Below the pieces are notes generated by a model. The model did no database searches and had not been told where the DNA came from. It worked only from the letters and a program-made list of their open reading frames with translations. Shown here piece by piece: positions 16,433 to 23,474 of a DNA stretch of 64,000 bases (the stretch's first letter is position 1; each line of letters starts with the position of its first letter). Source of the stretch: Nocardioides flavescens (GTDB taxonomy: Bacteria > Actinomycetota > Actinomycetes > Propionibacteriales > Nocardioidaceae); assembly GCF_009823805.1 (NCBI RefSeq), contig NZ_WUEK01000004.1:186001-250000 (forward strand), written 5' to 3'. A program made the translations under genes and the position numbers.

Positions 16433-16538
16433 CCCAGAGTCCATCAGAGTGCAATTGCGCTAACCCCTCGACCGTCCCACCATGGACGTCGTGAGGCCGC
16501 ACGGTGCGGCCCTCGGCAGAGCACGAAGAGGCACGGGC

Positions 16539-16868
16539 ATGATCGCGGCAGCACTGGGTTGGATCGGGACCATCGGCACCATCGGCGCCTACGTCCTGTT
16601 GACGCGAGGCACCCTCGGCGCCACCTCGATCCGCTACTCCGTGATCAACGGTCTCGGCGGCCTGCTCGGCGCGGCCGGCAGCTCCGCGGTCGGCGCCTGG
16701 CCGAGCGTCGTGTCCAACCTGCTCTGGTCGGGCATCGCCGCGCAGACGATCGTGCTGACGATCCGCGCCCGGCGCCGCGAGCGCCTCGCGCCGGTCGTCG
16801 AGCTGCGCGAGCCCGTCGGCGACCCCGAGCCGCCCACCGGGCCGATCCCGGTCGTCAGCGCTGCCTGA
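16539..16868 (+). CDS. Small CBU_0592-like membrane protein
   Basis: A 109-aa protein with three or four hydrophobic segments: LGWIGTIGTIGAYVLL, then an INGLGGLLGAAGSSAV segment and a third SNLLWSGIAAQTIVLTI, followed by a basic, Pro-rich tail. This matches the small membrane family typified by CBU_0592 (function unknown). ATG 16539 is chosen because it places the first helix at the N-terminus and follows AAGAGG; an upstream in-frame ATG (16482) would add 19 mostly charged residues and covers a GGCCGCA/TGCGGCC hairpin (16495-16511). Likely controlled by the divergent LysR. Confidence 0.7.
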   Translation: MIAAALGWIGTIGTIGAYVLLTRGTLGATSIRYSVINGLGGLLGAAGSSAVGAWPSVVSNLLWSGIAAQTIVLTIRARRRERLAPVVELREPVGDPEPPTGPIPVVSAA

Positions 16869-16912
16869 GCCGCCCGAGGCGCGCCCTGCGGCGCGAGCCG
16901 GCCGCTGACCGG

Positions 16913-16950
16913 CCGCTGACCACCGGCGCCCCCACCCCGGTGGTCAGCGG
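16913..16950. terminator. Bidirectional terminator-like hairpin
   Basis: Perfect 14-base arms (CCGCTGACCACCGG at 16913-16926 and its complement at 16937-16950) around a ten-base loop lie between convergent genes; the right arm includes the stop codon of the WXG gene. An 11-base direct repeat GGCCGCTGACC precedes it. Confidence 0.65.
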
Positions 16951-17765
16951 TTCCAGCTGCCCTGGTCGCTCATGTCGCCGGTGTCGAGCGACGACAGCGC
17001 CGGCCAGGCGTTGTTGGCGTCGAGCCCGTCGAGGCCCGAGTTGAGCGAGCGCCACATGTCGGTGTGCACGGTGGCGTTGGTGTCGAAGTAGGCGTCCAGG
17101 GTGTTCCAGAGGTCGAGGATGCGGACGACGGCGTCGCCGATGACCTTGACGGCGGGGCCGATCTCGAGGGAGACCCACTGACCGGCGTTCGTCCCCTCCT
17201 TGATCGCGTCGATGATGCTGCCGGCGTACTGCAGCAGGGCGTCGATGACGTCGCGCCAGCTGGACCGGATCTCGTTGGCGGCCTCGGCGCACGCCGAGGC
17301 CGCCTTCGTGAGGCCGCCGTCGATGCCGCTGATCGAGTTCTTCTGCTCCCCGGCCACGCCCTGGAAGGACGTGAACGCCTCGCCGGACCAGGACTTGCCG
17401 ACCTCGCGCAGGATCCGGTCGATGACGATCTTCTCGTCGCGGATGCCGCCCGCCGCGGTGATGTAGGCGGCGTTCATCTCCATCAGCTCCCACGGGTCGC
17501 CGGTCCAGTCGTCGACCTTCTCCCAGACGTCGTCGACGAAGTCCTCGAACTCGTCCCAGATGGCCTGGCACGCCTCCTCGAGCTTCTGCAGCGCCCACTG
17601 CGCAGCCGCGGCCAGACCCGGGGAGAGCCAGAGCCACGGGGAGCCGGCGGTGGAGTCGTTCCACTGCCGGATGACGTCGGACAGGCCCTGCTCGATCTTG
17701 TCGGCGAACTCGTTGAGCCTCGACTCGACGTCGGGCGTGAAGTCGGCGTAGTGGTCGTAGGTCAT
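16944..17765 (-). CDS. WXG100-superfamily-like alpha-helical protein
   Basis: A 273-aa, mostly helical protein starting at the ATG of an ATGA overlap with the gene upstream. The pattern is amphipathic helices with Trp-Ser-Gly (KSWSGEAFTSFQG, about residue 120), the WXG turn of ESX substrates, and a second Trp-Thr-Gly (DWTGDPWELM) before it. The acidic DEFEDFVDDVWEKVDDW stretch may be a coiled coil. There is no catalytic domain, signal peptide or recognisable toxin tail. It is probably a type VII secretion-associated protein or its scaffold; the secretion machinery is not in the window. Confidence 0.6.
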   Translation of the reverse strand: MTYDHYADFTPDVESRLNEFADKIEQGLSDVIRQWNDSTAGSPWLWLSPGLAAAAQWALQKLEEACQAIWDEFEDFVDDVWEKVDDWTGDPWELMEMNAAYITAAGGIRDEKIVIDRILREVGKSWSGEAFTSFQGVAGEQKNSISGIDGGLTKAASACAEAANEIRSSWRDVIDALLQYAGSIIDAIKEGTNAGQWVSLEIGPAVKVIGDAVVRILDLWNTLDAYFDTNATVHTDMWRSLNSGLDGLDANNAWPALSSLDTGDMSDQGSWNR

Positions 17766-18082
17766 GCCGGCGTCCCGTCGGGGTTGTGGTAGCGGTCGGC
17801 CTGCTCGGCGTCGGTGTCGCCGAAGTCCTGTGCGATGCCCCGGATGATGTCGCCGATCTGGGTCTGGCGCTGGGCTCCTGCCTCCAGGGCGGTGATCATG
17901 TCGGCGATGAAGGTGTCGTGGGCGCTGTCGATGCCGGCCCGGCTGGCGAACCAGCCGAACTCCGAGCCGCGGCCCTCTCCCCGGCGGATGGACTCGCACG
18001 CCTTGGTGAGCTCCGCCGCGATCCCGTAGAACCCGGCTGCCGCCTCGTCGAGTGCGTCGCGGTCTGCCTTCAGGGTGCCCAT
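17762..18082 (-). CDS. Small ESX/EspC-like helical protein
   Basis: A 106-aa helical hairpin-type protein with a strong AGGAG site seven bases before ATG 18082. The order helix, FGWFASRAGIDSAHDTF turn, then a long second helix and a short tail (DRYHNPDGTPA) fits the small EspC/ESX-1-secretion-associated families that partner larger WXG proteins. It overlaps the 273-aa gene by ATGA, so the two products are probably made in equal amounts and may form a heterodimer. Confidence 0.6.
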   Translation of the reverse strand: MGTLKADRDALDEAAAGFYGIAAELTKACESIRRGEGRGSEFGWFASRAGIDSAHDTFIADMITALEAGAQRQTQIGDIIRGIAQDFGDTDAEQADRYHNPDGTPA

Positions 18083-18111
18083 GTTCGTCTCCTGCCGCTG
18101 TCGTGGCGTCG

Positions 18112-18738
18112 TCAGGCGGTGGTGCCGTCGTGGCCGCGGTAGGCCGTGGTGCGGCTCGCGGGGGACCCGGACATCGCCTGCGTGAGGGCGTCGGCGAGGC
18201 GACCGGTGTCGGCGGCCTGCAGCCACTCCAGGTCGACCTCGAGTCGGTGGAGCTCGCCCGTGCCGGACCGGGTCACGCGCAGGTAGCCGTTGTCCGAGAC
18301 GCCCACGACCGGGGGCGGCGGCACGGATCGGGGTGCATCCCCTCGCGCCGACTTCCGCAGACGGCGCTGGACCGACGCCGCGCGGGAGACGTCGGGCCGG
18401 CGCCCGGGGTCGGGACGGACCTCACCGCGCCGCAGGGCATCGGCCTTCTCCAGCCACGCCTGCGCCGTGCCCGAGGCGGTGAGCGAGGCCAGGAGCCGTG
18501 CCCCGTCGGCCGCGCGCAGCGCTTCCCGCGCGGCCGTCTGCAGCCTCTCCGGCGTCCGCAGCCCCGACGGGTCCAGCACCACGACGCGGGTGACGCGGCG
18601 CGCGGCGTCGACGGTGATCTCGAGCCGCTCCGCCTCGTCCCGCCCCGACGTCGGCGCCACGTCGCGCGCGACGTCCGCTCCCTCGAGCGCCTGGATGCGG
18701 TGGAGCAGCGCGGTGCCCTCGTGGTCGAGGTGCGGCAT
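18112..18738 (-). CDS. YbaB/EbfC-family DNA-binding-like protein
   Basis: A 208-aa protein with two similar halves. The N-terminal half (residues 1-100) has ERLEITVDAARRVTRVVVLDPSGLR followed by a helix, the nucleoid-associated YbaB/EbfC fold. The second half repeats it (GYLRVTRSGTGELHRLEVDLEWLQ), so it may be a tandem YbaB. Expanded YbaB-like proteins are commonly next to WXG100 genes in actinobacteria, as here. The role is unknown. It is 29 bases upstream of the EspC-like gene and likely leads the three-gene operon. Confidence 0.6.
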   Translation of the reverse strand: MPHLDHEGTALLHRIQALEGADVARDVAPTSGRDEAERLEITVDAARRVTRVVVLDPSGLRTPERLQTAAREALRAADGARLLASLTASGTAQAWLEKADALRRGEVRPDPGRRPDVSRAASVQRRLRKSARGDAPRSVPPPPVVGVSDNGYLRVTRSGTGELHRLEVDLEWLQAADTGRLADALTQAMSGSPASRTTAYRGHDGTTA

Positions 18739-18850
18739 GGGTTCCCCTCACGGTCGGGTGCGGACGCACGTGCGACGGTCGTCCTGTCAGACGCTCTGCC
18801 CCCGATGGGTCGGGGCGAAACAGGCGGGGTTGCCCGGGTCCGCCCGGTGG

Positions 18851-18856
18851 CATGCT
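18851..18856 (+). promoter_or_regulatory. -10 box of the lipoprotein gene at 18863
   Basis: CATGCT ends six bases before ATG 18863 in the spacer between this gene and the divergent YbaB operon. Confidence 0.35.
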
Positions 18857-18862
18857 CGGGGT

Positions 18863-19483
18863 ATGCGCCCTCCGCGACGCCCCTGGCGACCGATCGCTTC
18901 TCCTCGTCGCGCCGCTGCGGTCGCCTCCCTCGTCGCAGTCGCTGGTCTCGGCGCCGCCTGCGGGGGTGGCTCGCAGGAGCCGACCCCGACGCCGGCGTCC
19001 TCGCTGCCGGACGATCTCTGCGCCACCGTGCCCGAGGAGTTCCGGGAGGCGTACGCACTCTCGGCGACGGACCATGCGACGTCGACCGAGGGTGGCACCT
19101 CCCGGGCGACCTGCACGATGGACGGGCAGGCAGGGGGCCAGTCGGTCGACGTCACCCTCGAGGTGACCTCGTTCCCGCAAGCCGGGGACCGCTCACCCGC
19201 GCAGCGAGCGACCGCCGCGGTCGCGGAGCGCTGCGAGGAGCTGCGCAGCGGGCCTCTGCCGGAGGTGGAGGTCCAGGACAACCGCTGCGTGGCCACCTCT
19301 GCCGTGGGATCAGCGGAGGGCGGCGCAGGAGCAGGCGGTCACGTCATCGACGTCTCGCGGCTGCCCGAGGAGGGTGCACTGCTCGTCGTCGAGGTCGAGG
19401 CGCCGGGTCAGCCGACCGCACAGGTGGAGTACGACGTGACCGGGCTCGCGACGTCGTACCTCAGCGAGGGCCTGCTGGGCTGA
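18863..19483 (+). CDS. Hypothetical lipoprotein
   Basis: A 206-aa exported protein with basic N-terminus (MRPPRRPWRP), hydrophobic stretch and lipobox GLGAAC, then a Gly/Ser/Pro/Thr linker. The folded part has four more Cys in two pairs (LCATVPEEF, ATCTMDG, RCEEL, NRCVA), suggesting disulfides, and a beta-rich pattern. It looks like the small Cys-paired lipoproteins of the DUF3558 type found across actinobacteria, but without search evidence the function stays unassigned. Divergent from the YbaB/WXG operon and convergent with the dehydrogenase operon. Confidence 0.62.
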   Translation: MRPPRRPWRPIASPRRAAAVASLVAVAGLGAACGGGSQEPTPTPASSLPDDLCATVPEEFREAYALSATDHATSTEGGTSRATCTMDGQAGGQSVDVTLEVTSFPQAGDRSPAQRATAAVAERCEELRSGPLPEVEVQDNRCVATSAVGSAEGGAGAGGHVIDVSRLPEEGALLVVEVEAPGQPTAQVEYDVTGLATSYLSEGLLG

Positions 19484-19492
19484 GCGTCGTCC

Positions 19493-20377
19493 TCAGACGC
19501 CGCGCGGGTGCCAGACGGTCTTGGTCTCCAGGAACGCCGTCATGGCGGTGAGCGGCGGCTCGGCCGTCCAGTCCGGCTCCGCGGCGGGGGCACGGACGAC
19601 CCGCTTGAGGTTGTCGGCGGCGGCGACCTCGTGCTGGGCGGCGACGACGGCGTCACCGGCGAGCCCGGCGAGGTCGATCGCGTTGACGTCCATGTGGGCG
19701 GCGAGCCACGGCCCGAGACTGGTGGCGTCACCGGTGAGCAGGTTGACCACGCCACCGGGCACGTCGGAGGTGGCCAGCACCTCCCCGAACGTGACCGCCG
19801 GCAGCGGGCGCCGGAACGACGAGACGACGACCGCGGTGTTGCCGGTGACGATGACCGGCGCCACGACCGACACCAGGCCGAGCAGGCTCGAGGCCTGCGG
19901 GGCGAGCACCGCGACGACACCGGTCGGCTCGGGTGCGGAGAGGTTGAAGTAGGGACCGGCGACAGGGTTGCTGCCGCCGACGACCTGCTCGATCTTGTCG
20001 GCCCACCCGGCGTACCAGACCAGCCGGTCGACGCTCGCGTCGACGGTCGCACTCGCCTGGCGGGCATTGACGCCCTCGGATCGCTGCACGGCCTCGACGA
20101 ACTGCGCGCGGCGGTCCTCGAGCACCTCGGCGACGCGGTAGACCACCTGGCCGCGGTTGTACGCCGTGCGCCCGGACCAGCCCCCGAACGCGGAGCGGGC
20201 CGCGACGACCGCGTCGCGGGCGTCCTTGCGCGAGGCGAGAGCGGCGTTGGCGACCCAGCGGCCCTTGGCGTCGAGCGCCTCGTAGGTGTGGCCCGACTCC
20301 GAGCGCGGGAACGCGCCGCCGATGTAGAGCTTGTAGGTCTTGCGGACGTCGGCCCGCGCGGTGGGGGACGGGGTCAT
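19493..20377 (-). CDS. Half-length, cysteine-free aldehyde dehydrogenase-like protein
   Basis: A 294-aa protein related to the N-terminal part of aldehyde dehydrogenases (TYKLYIGGAFPRSESG, DARDAVVAARSAFGGW). Catalytic features are absent: there is no Cys anywhere, the LELGGK Glu segment reads AIDLAGLAGD, the PWNFP segment reads LAPQASS, and the NAD-binding Lys of VLKPAE is replaced. It is therefore expected to be a pseudoenzyme. It starts at the ATG in ATGA with the full-length enzyme, so they probably form a complex. The pair together, about 770 aa, resembles the two-domain ALDH16 family (catalytic domain plus inactive second domain) split into two genes. Confidence 0.8.
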   Translation of the reverse strand: MTPSPTARADVRKTYKLYIGGAFPRSESGHTYEALDAKGRWVANAALASRKDARDAVVAARSAFGGWSGRTAYNRGQVVYRVAEVLEDRRAQFVEAVQRSEGVNARQASATVDASVDRLVWYAGWADKIEQVVGGSNPVAGPYFNLSAPEPTGVVAVLAPQASSLLGLVSVVAPVIVTGNTAVVVSSFRRPLPAVTFGEVLATSDVPGGVVNLLTGDATSLGPWLAAHMDVNAIDLAGLAGDAVVAAQHEVAAADNLKRVVRAPAAEPDWTAEPPLTAMTAFLETKTVWHPRGV

Positions 20378-21804
20378 CGCAGGTAGGCCTCCAGACCGTG
20401 GCGGCCGCCCTCGCGGCCCTGGCCCGACTCCTTGTAGCCGCCGAAGGGGCTCGTGGGGTCGAACTGGTTGAACGTGTTGGCCCACACCACGCCGGCGCGC
20501 AGCTGGCTGGCGACCTGCAGGATGCGCGAGCCCTTGTCGCTCCAGATCCCCGCCGACAGGCCGTACGGCGTGTTGTTGGCCTTGGCGACCGCCTCGGCGG
20601 GCGTGCGGAACGTCAGCACCGACAGGACCGGGCCGAAGATCTCCTCGCGGGCGATGCGGTGGGCCTGGGTGACGTCGGTGAACAGCGTCGGGGCGAACCA
20701 CCACCCGGTGTCCGGGAGCTGGCAGGGCGCGGTCCAGCGCTCGGCGCCCTCGGCCTCGCCGGCCTCGCTGAGCTCGCGGATGCGGGCCAGCTGCTCGGGG
20801 GAGTTGATGGCGCCGACGTCGGTGTTCTTGTCGAGCGGGTCACCCACGCGCAGGGTCGCCATCCGGCGCTTGAGGCGGTGCAGGACTTCCTCGGCGACCG
20901 ACTCCTGCACGAGCAGGCGCGAGCCGGCGCAGCAGACGTGGCCCTGGTTGAAGAAGATGCCGTTGACGACGCCCTCGACGGCCTGGTCGAGCGGGGCGTC
21001 GTCGAAGACGATGTTGGCGGCCTTGCCGCCGAGCTCGAGGGTGAGCCGCTTGTCGGTGCCGGCGACCGAGCGGGCGATGGCCTTGCCGACCTCGGTCGAG
21101 CCGGTGAACGCGACCTTGTCGACGTCCGGGTGGCCCACCAGCGCCTGACCGGTCGCGCCGGCGCCGGTCACGATGTTGACCACACCCGGCGGCAGCTCGG
21201 CCTGCTGGCAGATCTCGGCGAACAGCAGGGCGGTCAGCGGCGTGGTCTCGGCCGGCTTGAGCACGACGGTGTTGCCGCAGGCCAGGGCCGGGGCGACCTT
21301 CCAGGCGAGCATCATCAGCGGGAAGTTCCACGGGATGACCTGGGCGGCGACGCCGAGCGGCGTCTCGCCGTACCCGCTGTGCCTGAGCTTGTCGGCCCAG
21401 CCGGCGTAGTAGAAGAAGTGCGCGGCGACGATTGGCACGTCGACGTCGCGGGCCTCGCGGATCGGCTTGCCGTTGTCGATCGACTCCAGCACGGCGAGCT
21501 CGCGGGAGCGCTCGGCGATGATGCGGGCGATGCGGAAGAGGTACTTCGCGCGCTCGGAGCCCGGCATCCGCGACCAGACCCGGTCGTAGGCCCGGCGAGC
21601 GGCCTTCACGGCCAGGTCGACGTCGTGCTCGTCGGCCTCGGCGACCTCGGCGAGGACCTCCTCGGTCGCCGGGTTGACGGTCTTGAACGAAGACCCGTGG
21701 CCGTCGACGAACTCCCCGCCGACGAACAGGCCGTAGGAGGCCTTGATGTCGACGATGCTGCGCGACTCGGGCGCGGGGGCGTACTCGAGCTCGGTGCGGG
21801 CCAT
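20374..21804 (-). CDS. NAD-dependent aldehyde dehydrogenase
   Basis: Full-length catalytic ALDH of 476 aa. Visible landmarks are PWNFP, VLKPAETTPL (NAD-binding Lys), FTGSTEVGK, LELGGK (general-base Glu) and GHVCCAGSR (nucleophilic Cys, followed by a second Cys), ending in SPFGGYKESG. It is the middle gene of deoC-ALDH-half ALDH, one base downstream of the deoC stop and overlapping the next gene. Acetaldehyde from deoxyribose-5-phosphate cleavage is a likely substrate, giving acetate, but this is inference from position. Confidence 0.93.
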   Translation of the reverse strand: MARTELEYAPAPESRSIVDIKASYGLFVGGEFVDGHGSSFKTVNPATEEVLAEVAEADEHDVDLAVKAARRAYDRVWSRMPGSERAKYLFRIARIIAERSRELAVLESIDNGKPIREARDVDVPIVAAHFFYYAGWADKLRHSGYGETPLGVAAQVIPWNFPLMMLAWKVAPALACGNTVVLKPAETTPLTALLFAEICQQAELPPGVVNIVTGAGATGQALVGHPDVDKVAFTGSTEVGKAIARSVAGTDKRLTLELGGKAANIVFDDAPLDQAVEGVVNGIFFNQGHVCCAGSRLLVQESVAEEVLHRLKRRMATLRVGDPLDKNTDVGAINSPEQLARIRELSEAGEAEGAERWTAPCQLPDTGWWFAPTLFTDVTQAHRIAREEIFGPVLSVLTFRTPAEAVAKANNTPYGLSAGIWSDKGSRILQVASQLRAGVVWANTFNQFDPTSPFGGYKESGQGREGGRHGLEAYLR

Positions 21805-21805
21805 C

Positions 21806-22789
21806 TCAGTCCACCGTCACGTAGTCGGGGCCGGTGTAGCGGCCGGTGGTCAGCTTGATGCGCTGCATCAGCAGGTCGTTGAGCAGGGTGGAGGCGCCGA
21901 AGCGGAACCAGTCGGGGTCGAGCCAGTCGGGTCCGGCCACCTCGTTGACGACGACGAGGTTCTTGATCGCGTCCTTGGCGCTGCGGATGCCGCCGGCGGG
22001 CTTGACGCCGATCTGCACCCCGGTCGCCTCGCGGAAGTCGCGGACCGCCTCGAGCATGATCATCGTGACCGGGAGCGTCGCGGCCGGCTGCACCTTGCCG
22101 GTCGAGGTCTTGATGAAGTGCCCGCCCGCGAGCATCGCCAGCCAGGAGGCGCGGCGGACGTTGTCGTAGGTCGCGAGCTCCCCGGTCTCGAGGATGACCT
22201 TGAGGTGGGCCGGCCCGCAGGCCTCGCGCACGGCGACGATCTCTTCGTAGACCTCGAGGTAGCGCCCGGACAGGAACGCCCCGCGGTCGATCACCATGTC
22301 GATCTCGTCGGCGCCGGCCTCGACCGCGTCGCGGGTGTCGGCGAGCTTGATGTCGAGCGCGGCGCGACCGCTCGGGAACGCCGTGGCGACGGCCGCGACC
22401 TTGACGCCGCTGGCGCCGACCGCGGCCTTGGCGGTGGCGACCATGTCGGGGTAGACGCAGACCGCCGCGACCCGCGGGCAGCTCGCGTCGCTCGGGTCGG
22501 GGTGCACGGCCTTGGCGCCCAGCGCGCGGACCTTGCCCTGGGTGTCGGCCCCCTCGAGCGTGGTCAGGTCGACCATCGAGATGGCGAGGTCGAGAGCGGT
22601 CGCCTTCGCGGTCGTCTTGATCGAACGGGTCCCGAGAGCGGCCGCGCGGGCCTCGGCGCCGACCTGGTCGACCCCGGGCAGCCCGTGCAGGAACCGGCGC
22701 AGGGAGGCGTCCGAGCGGGCGACGTCGAGCGGCGCGGCGGTCGTCCCGGGAGCGTGCTCCTCGGCGTCCACAACAGCGTCCACAGCCAT
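21806..22789 (-). CDS. deoC: Deoxyribose-phosphate aldolase
   Basis: Class I aldolase cleaving 2-deoxyribose-5-phosphate to glyceraldehyde-3-phosphate and acetaldehyde. The active-site set is present: DEIDMVIDRG (Asp), FIKTSTGK (Schiff-base Lys) and VKPAGGIR (second Lys). The 327 aa include an extended N-terminus of about 60 residues compared with E. coli DeoC, normal for the longer DERA forms. The start is set at ATG 22789, since TATGCT lies seven bases before it; an in-frame ATG at 22801 overlaps that hexamer. It heads an operon with two ALDH-type genes. Confidence 0.93.
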   Translation of the reverse strand: MAVDAVVDAEEHAPGTTAAPLDVARSDASLRRFLHGLPGVDQVGAEARAAALGTRSIKTTAKATALDLAISMVDLTTLEGADTQGKVRALGAKAVHPDPSDASCPRVAAVCVYPDMVATAKAAVGASGVKVAAVATAFPSGRAALDIKLADTRDAVEAGADEIDMVIDRGAFLSGRYLEVYEEIVAVREACGPAHLKVILETGELATYDNVRRASWLAMLAGGHFIKTSTGKVQPAATLPVTMIMLEAVRDFREATGVQIGVKPAGGIRSAKDAIKNLVVVNEVAGPDWLDPDWFRFGASTLLNDLLMQRIKLTTGRYTGPDYVTVD

Positions 22790-22796
22790 GCCGGTC

Positions 22797-22802
22797 AGCA
22801 TA
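22797..22802 (-). promoter_or_regulatory. -10 box of the deoC operon
   Basis: TATGCT on the minus strand ends seven bases before ATG 22789 and covers the rival ATG at 22801, which argues for the shorter DeoC. Confidence 0.45.
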
Positions 22803-22838
22803 GGCTCGGCCGCGCCGTCCCCCCTCTTCCGTGCCGCC

Positions 22839-22844
22839 TACCCT
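22839..22844 (+). promoter_or_regulatory. -10 box of the PH-like membrane protein gene
   Basis: TACCCT followed by GGAGCG and then GTG 22851. The six-base spacer could also read as a weak Shine-Dalgarno, but it is too close to work as one. Confidence 0.45.
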
Positions 22845-22850
22845 GGAGCG

Positions 22851-23471
22851 GTGGCAGCAGAGCGGACCGAGACCTTCGCGCGCGCGGGTGGGCACGTGAG
22901 CGCCGCGCTGGGCCTCGTCGTGGCCGCCGCCATGGTGGTGCTCGGCGTGGTCGACCACGACAACGTGCCGCTCTGGGTGCCGGCGCTCGGGCTGCTGCTC
23001 GCCGTGCTGGTGTGGACCTCGACGATCCGCCCGCGGGTGTGGGTGGAGCCCGGCACGCTGGTGATGCGCACGATGCTCGACACCATCCGCATCCCGCTCG
23101 CCGCCGTCGAGGAGGTCGCCGTGCGCCAGGTGATGGCCGTGCGCGCGGGCGGGAAGCGCTACGTCACCTCGGGCACCGGGCGCACCCTGCGCCAGGCGAT
23201 GCGGGGCTCGGCCGTCGAGCGGGCCCGCCAGGAGCGCGGCGGCCTGCGCGCGGAGGCCGACAAGGTCGTCGAGTCCGGCATGGTCTACGGCGACTACGTC
23301 GAGCTGCGGCTGCGCGACCTCATCGCCGAGGACCGCGCCCGTCGCGGCGTGGCGGCGTACTCCGCCGAGCTCGAGACGATCGCCTCCGAGACCCGCCGCG
23401 AGCCCGCGTGGATCGAGATCGGCGCCCTCGTGGGCTCCGTGGCGTTCCTCGTCGTCGCGGTGCTCGTCTAG
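22851..23471 (+). CDS. PH-domain-like membrane protein
   Basis: A 206-aa protein with two N-terminal helices (AALGLVVAAAMVVLGVV, LWVPALGLLLAVLVW) followed by a cytoplasmic bacterial PH-like domain (RPRVWVEPGTLVMRTMLDTIRIPLAAVEEV) and a charged helical region, then a C-terminal membrane helix. This matches actinobacterial bPH2-type proteins of unknown function. It lies alone on the plus strand between the deoC operon and the sugar phosphomutase gene, converging with the latter. Confidence 0.68.
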   Translation: MAAERTETFARAGGHVSAALGLVVAAAMVVLGVVDHDNVPLWVPALGLLLAVLVWTSTIRPRVWVEPGTLVMRTMLDTIRIPLAAVEEVAVRQVMAVRAGGKRYVTSGTGRTLRQAMRGSAVERARQERGGLRAEADKVVESGMVYGDYVELRLRDLIAEDRARRGVAAYSAELETIASETRREPAWIEIGALVGSVAFLVVAVLV

Positions 23472-23474
23472 ACC

